Shown here in pieces: positions 62,645 to 64,000 of a stretch of DNA of 64,000 nt (position 1 is its first letter; each line of letters begins with the position of its first letter). The stretch lies in the NCBI RefSeq assembly GCF_002153425.1, contig NZ_KZ119600.1, positions 507,356 through 571,355 of the forward strand, given 5' to 3'. The position numbers were made by a program, and so were the translations under genes. The notes under the pieces are model-generated. The model worked only from the letters and a program-made list of their open reading frames with translations, did no database searches and was not told the origin of the DNA. Source of the stretch: Litchfieldia alkalitelluris. GTDB lineage: Bacteria > Bacillota > Bacilli > Bacillales > Salisediminibacteriaceae.

Positions 62645-63562
62645 TTATTGAATGAATTCTGTAATCACATCAGCTAATACTTCAACGGAGCGGTTTACTT
62701 CTTCTAGTGTGTTATGGACGCCACCGATTTCAATGAGGGTGCTTTGTGGGTGTAAATCTAAATTGTATGGGTTGGACCTTTCTGGACCTCCACCTGGATC
62801 GAACACACCACGGGAAAGTCCAGGATGTGAAGCTTCCAACGCATCATGCAGTTGTGTGGCAAAGGCAAGGTTCTCTTCGTATAGCTGGCTGCTACTAGAA
62901 ACGATAAATAGTATTTGAGCCATTTCAACACCTTCGACCGTCGCTGTAGTGTTCCTTCTTGATTGTGTATCACGGTGCACATCAAATATCATTTTTATCT
63001 CGCCATGTTCCTTTAATGCAGTATCTACAATTTCCCTTGAGACATTGTAGGAGTCCTCGTAACCTAACTCCCTTTCTTGAAGCTCGGCAGTTATATTAGT
63101 GTTGTCATGGAGGGCAGGTACTCCGCTTTCCTCAAGAGTAGCCGCTAATTTATCCCCAACTAGGGTGACGTTTATTTCATCATCAAATGCAGCTTCAGGG
63201 GCCTTGTCACCTGATAGGAGGGGGAGGTAGGATTCCGTCGAGTGAGTATGATAGACGAATATAAGCGGCTCCTCATCGTCATTACCACTACTATCCACAA
63301 AGGGTACGACAAACTGATTCATGAGACTACTACTAGTATTCCCTATTGTTTGTACACCGCCTAATAGGGTCAGCCACAGTGCGAAGGATGCAACTGCCGC
63401 TGTGCTAAAAAAAATGTAGCTGAGTTTCTTAACCTTGTTTTTCCGTTCAAGTCTTGCTGCTTCTATCTTCAAATAGCTCTTTGTATCATGGACGAATGAC
63501 TGTCTCGGGACTAGTGCTTCGGAATTCTTAAAGCGTGTGAGAAATTCTTTAACAGTTTGCAT
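62645..63562 (-). CDS. SpoIIP-like cell wall amidase with N-terminal cytoplasmic segment
   Basis: 305 residues: cytoplasmic N-terminus (1-45), one membrane helix (about 46-69), then an extracytoplasmic SpoIIP domain with FVYHTHSTESYLP (H105, H107), IFDVHRDTQSR (H196), ENLAFATQLH and STLIEIGGVHNTLEEV. SpoIIP is an amidase/endopeptidase that thins peptidoglycan during engulfment. Here the gene overlaps an ECF sigma gene by 14 bp, in the place usually taken by an anti-sigma factor. Start ATG 63562. Whether the N-terminal segment holds the sigma factor is not known. Confidence 0.88.
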   Translation of the reverse strand: MQTVKEFLTRFKNSEALVPRQSFVHDTKSYLKIEAARLERKNKVKKLSYIFFSTAAVASFALWLTLLGGVQTIGNTSSSLMNQFVVPFVDSSGNDDEEPLIFVYHTHSTESYLPLLSGDKAPEAAFDDEINVTLVGDKLAATLEESGVPALHDNTNITAELQERELGYEDSYNVSREIVDTALKEHGEIKMIFDVHRDTQSRRNTTATVEGVEMAQILFIVSSSSQLYEENLAFATQLHDALEASHPGLSRGVFDPGGGPERSNPYNLDLHPQSTLIEIGGVHNTLEEVNRSVEVLADVITEFIQ

Positions 63563-63998
63563 TTTCTAAAACCCCCTTCGATTTCCCCATGAGCTCTTCC
63601 TTTAGCTTTTTTAGGGCGCGATGGTATGTGACCTTTACTTTTGCTTCGCTCCAATCCATGATTTCAGCTGTCTCTTTAATGGAATACTCATTGACTCCCC
63701 TCAGAATAAAGACCATACGATATTGAGGCTTTAGCGTGGTGAGGGCAGTGTTAATTTCCGTTCTTTTTTCAAGGTTTTCTGCGATTTCATCAGGTTGCTT
63801 TTCCTTAGATAAAAGCTGTTTGAAAAAGTTGTCCTCAAACAAAGAATAAAACTTCTTTTTCCGAAAATGGTCGATTGCGGTGTGTTTTGCGATGGATAAA
63901 ACCCATGTTTTTAGTTTGTAGTGCTCATTAAATTTCGGTAACGACTTTAGCACTCTGATAAAAACATCTTGTGTTAAATCCTCCGCATCACTTTGGTT
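63549..63998 (-). CDS. ECF-type RNA polymerase sigma factor (5' end outside window)
   Basis: The open frame runs from the window end and includes NQSDAEDLTQDVFIRVLKSL, the end of sigma region 2, so the N-terminus lies beyond 64000; the GTG at 63953 is internal. Region 4 (about 63560-63720) has LRGVNEYSIKETAEIMDW and KVKVTYHRALKKLK, the -35-binding helix-turn-helix. It overlaps the SpoIIP-like gene and is transcribed with it. Confidence 0.9.
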   Translation of the reverse strand, partial: NQSDAEDLTQDVFIRVLKSLPKFNEHYKLKTWVLSIAKHTAIDHFRKKKFYSLFEDNFFKQLLSKEKQPDEIAENLEKRTEINTALTTLKPQYRMVFILRGVNEYSIKETAEIMDWSEAKVKVTYHRALKKLKEELMGKSKGVLENANC

Positions 63999-64000
63999 GC

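Overview
The window is about 64 kb of low-GC Firmicutes chromosome, most likely from a soil or saline/alkaline Bacillaceae species. Evidence for this is the AGGAGG-type ribosome binding sites, the sporulation-linked regulators (Sda, a SinI-like peptide, a SpoIIP-like amidase), a ydjFGHI-type PspA operon behind a SigW-like promoter, a T-box leader, and Bacillus-type oxidase, MoxR/DUF58 and ABC-F genes. Less usual traits are two genes of the futalosine route to menaquinone (mqnB, mqnD) and a short, archaeal-type prolyl-tRNA synthetase. Almost all genes are intact; the first (IS3-type transposase) and last (ECF sigma factor) are cut by the window edges.  Layout. 1-1.6 kb: end of an IS3-type transposase, a long imperfect hairpin, then a tandem array of 52-bp units. 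1.8-6.4 kb: intracellular GH10 xylanase with a cre site, SelO AMPylase, YuiD-like protein, DUF6671-like protein. 6.4-11.6 kb: small heme-copper-oxidase-like membrane protein, Sda, LytTR regulator, MEDS-domain hybrid kinase, 2-TM protein, AEC transporter. 11.9-16.5 kb: PspA/YdjG/YdjH/YdjI envelope-stress operon, interrupted before ydjI by two repeat elements. 16.6-23 kb: heme O synthase (ctaB), a second large 52-bp array, and a B-family heme-copper oxidase cluster (subunits IIa, II, I, SCO, His/Met membrane protein) whose subunit I lacks the usual active-site tyrosine. 23-34 kb: VOC dioxygenase, glutathione peroxidase, two unknown membrane proteins, T-box plus inserted element plus proS, mqnB-mqnD, heterodimeric ABC exporter. 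34-40.5 kb: zinc-ribbon serine protease, cupredoxin, two RNPP-type (HTH plus TPR) regulators with a 43-residue exported-peptide gene overlapping the end of one of them, and a divergent acyltransferase-like gene. 40.8-47.6 kb: Dcu transporter, fatty acid desaturase, SMP-30 lactonase, RecQ, lipoprotein. 47.8-52.4 kb: giant double-kinase sensor, OmpR regulator, GerE-like HTH protein, SinI-like peptide. 52.5-58.4 kb: small membrane protein, MhqD-like hydrolase, flavin reductase, zinc-ribbon protein, Gre-like protein, ABC-F protein, DEAD-box helicase. 58.6-64 kb: third 52-bp array, DUF4129-like/DUF58/MoxR operon, SpoIIP-like amidase overlapping an ECF sigma gene.  The most distinctive non-coding signal is a family of hairpin modules of fixed geometry, (C/G)GACA-N25-TGTC(C/G) followed by a 17-bp spacer, repeated at exactly 52 bp in three separate arrays and once more as a near-solitary copy. 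Array sequences differ but geometry is identical. A second signal is a set of short mobile-looking palindromic elements, one of which lies between a T-box leader and proS, flanked by an 8-bp direct repeat. The best candidate for an undescribed system is the RNPP regulator/peptide pair at 36.3-39.2 kb with its divergent acyltransferase. All conclusions come from reading the sequence; no database search was run.
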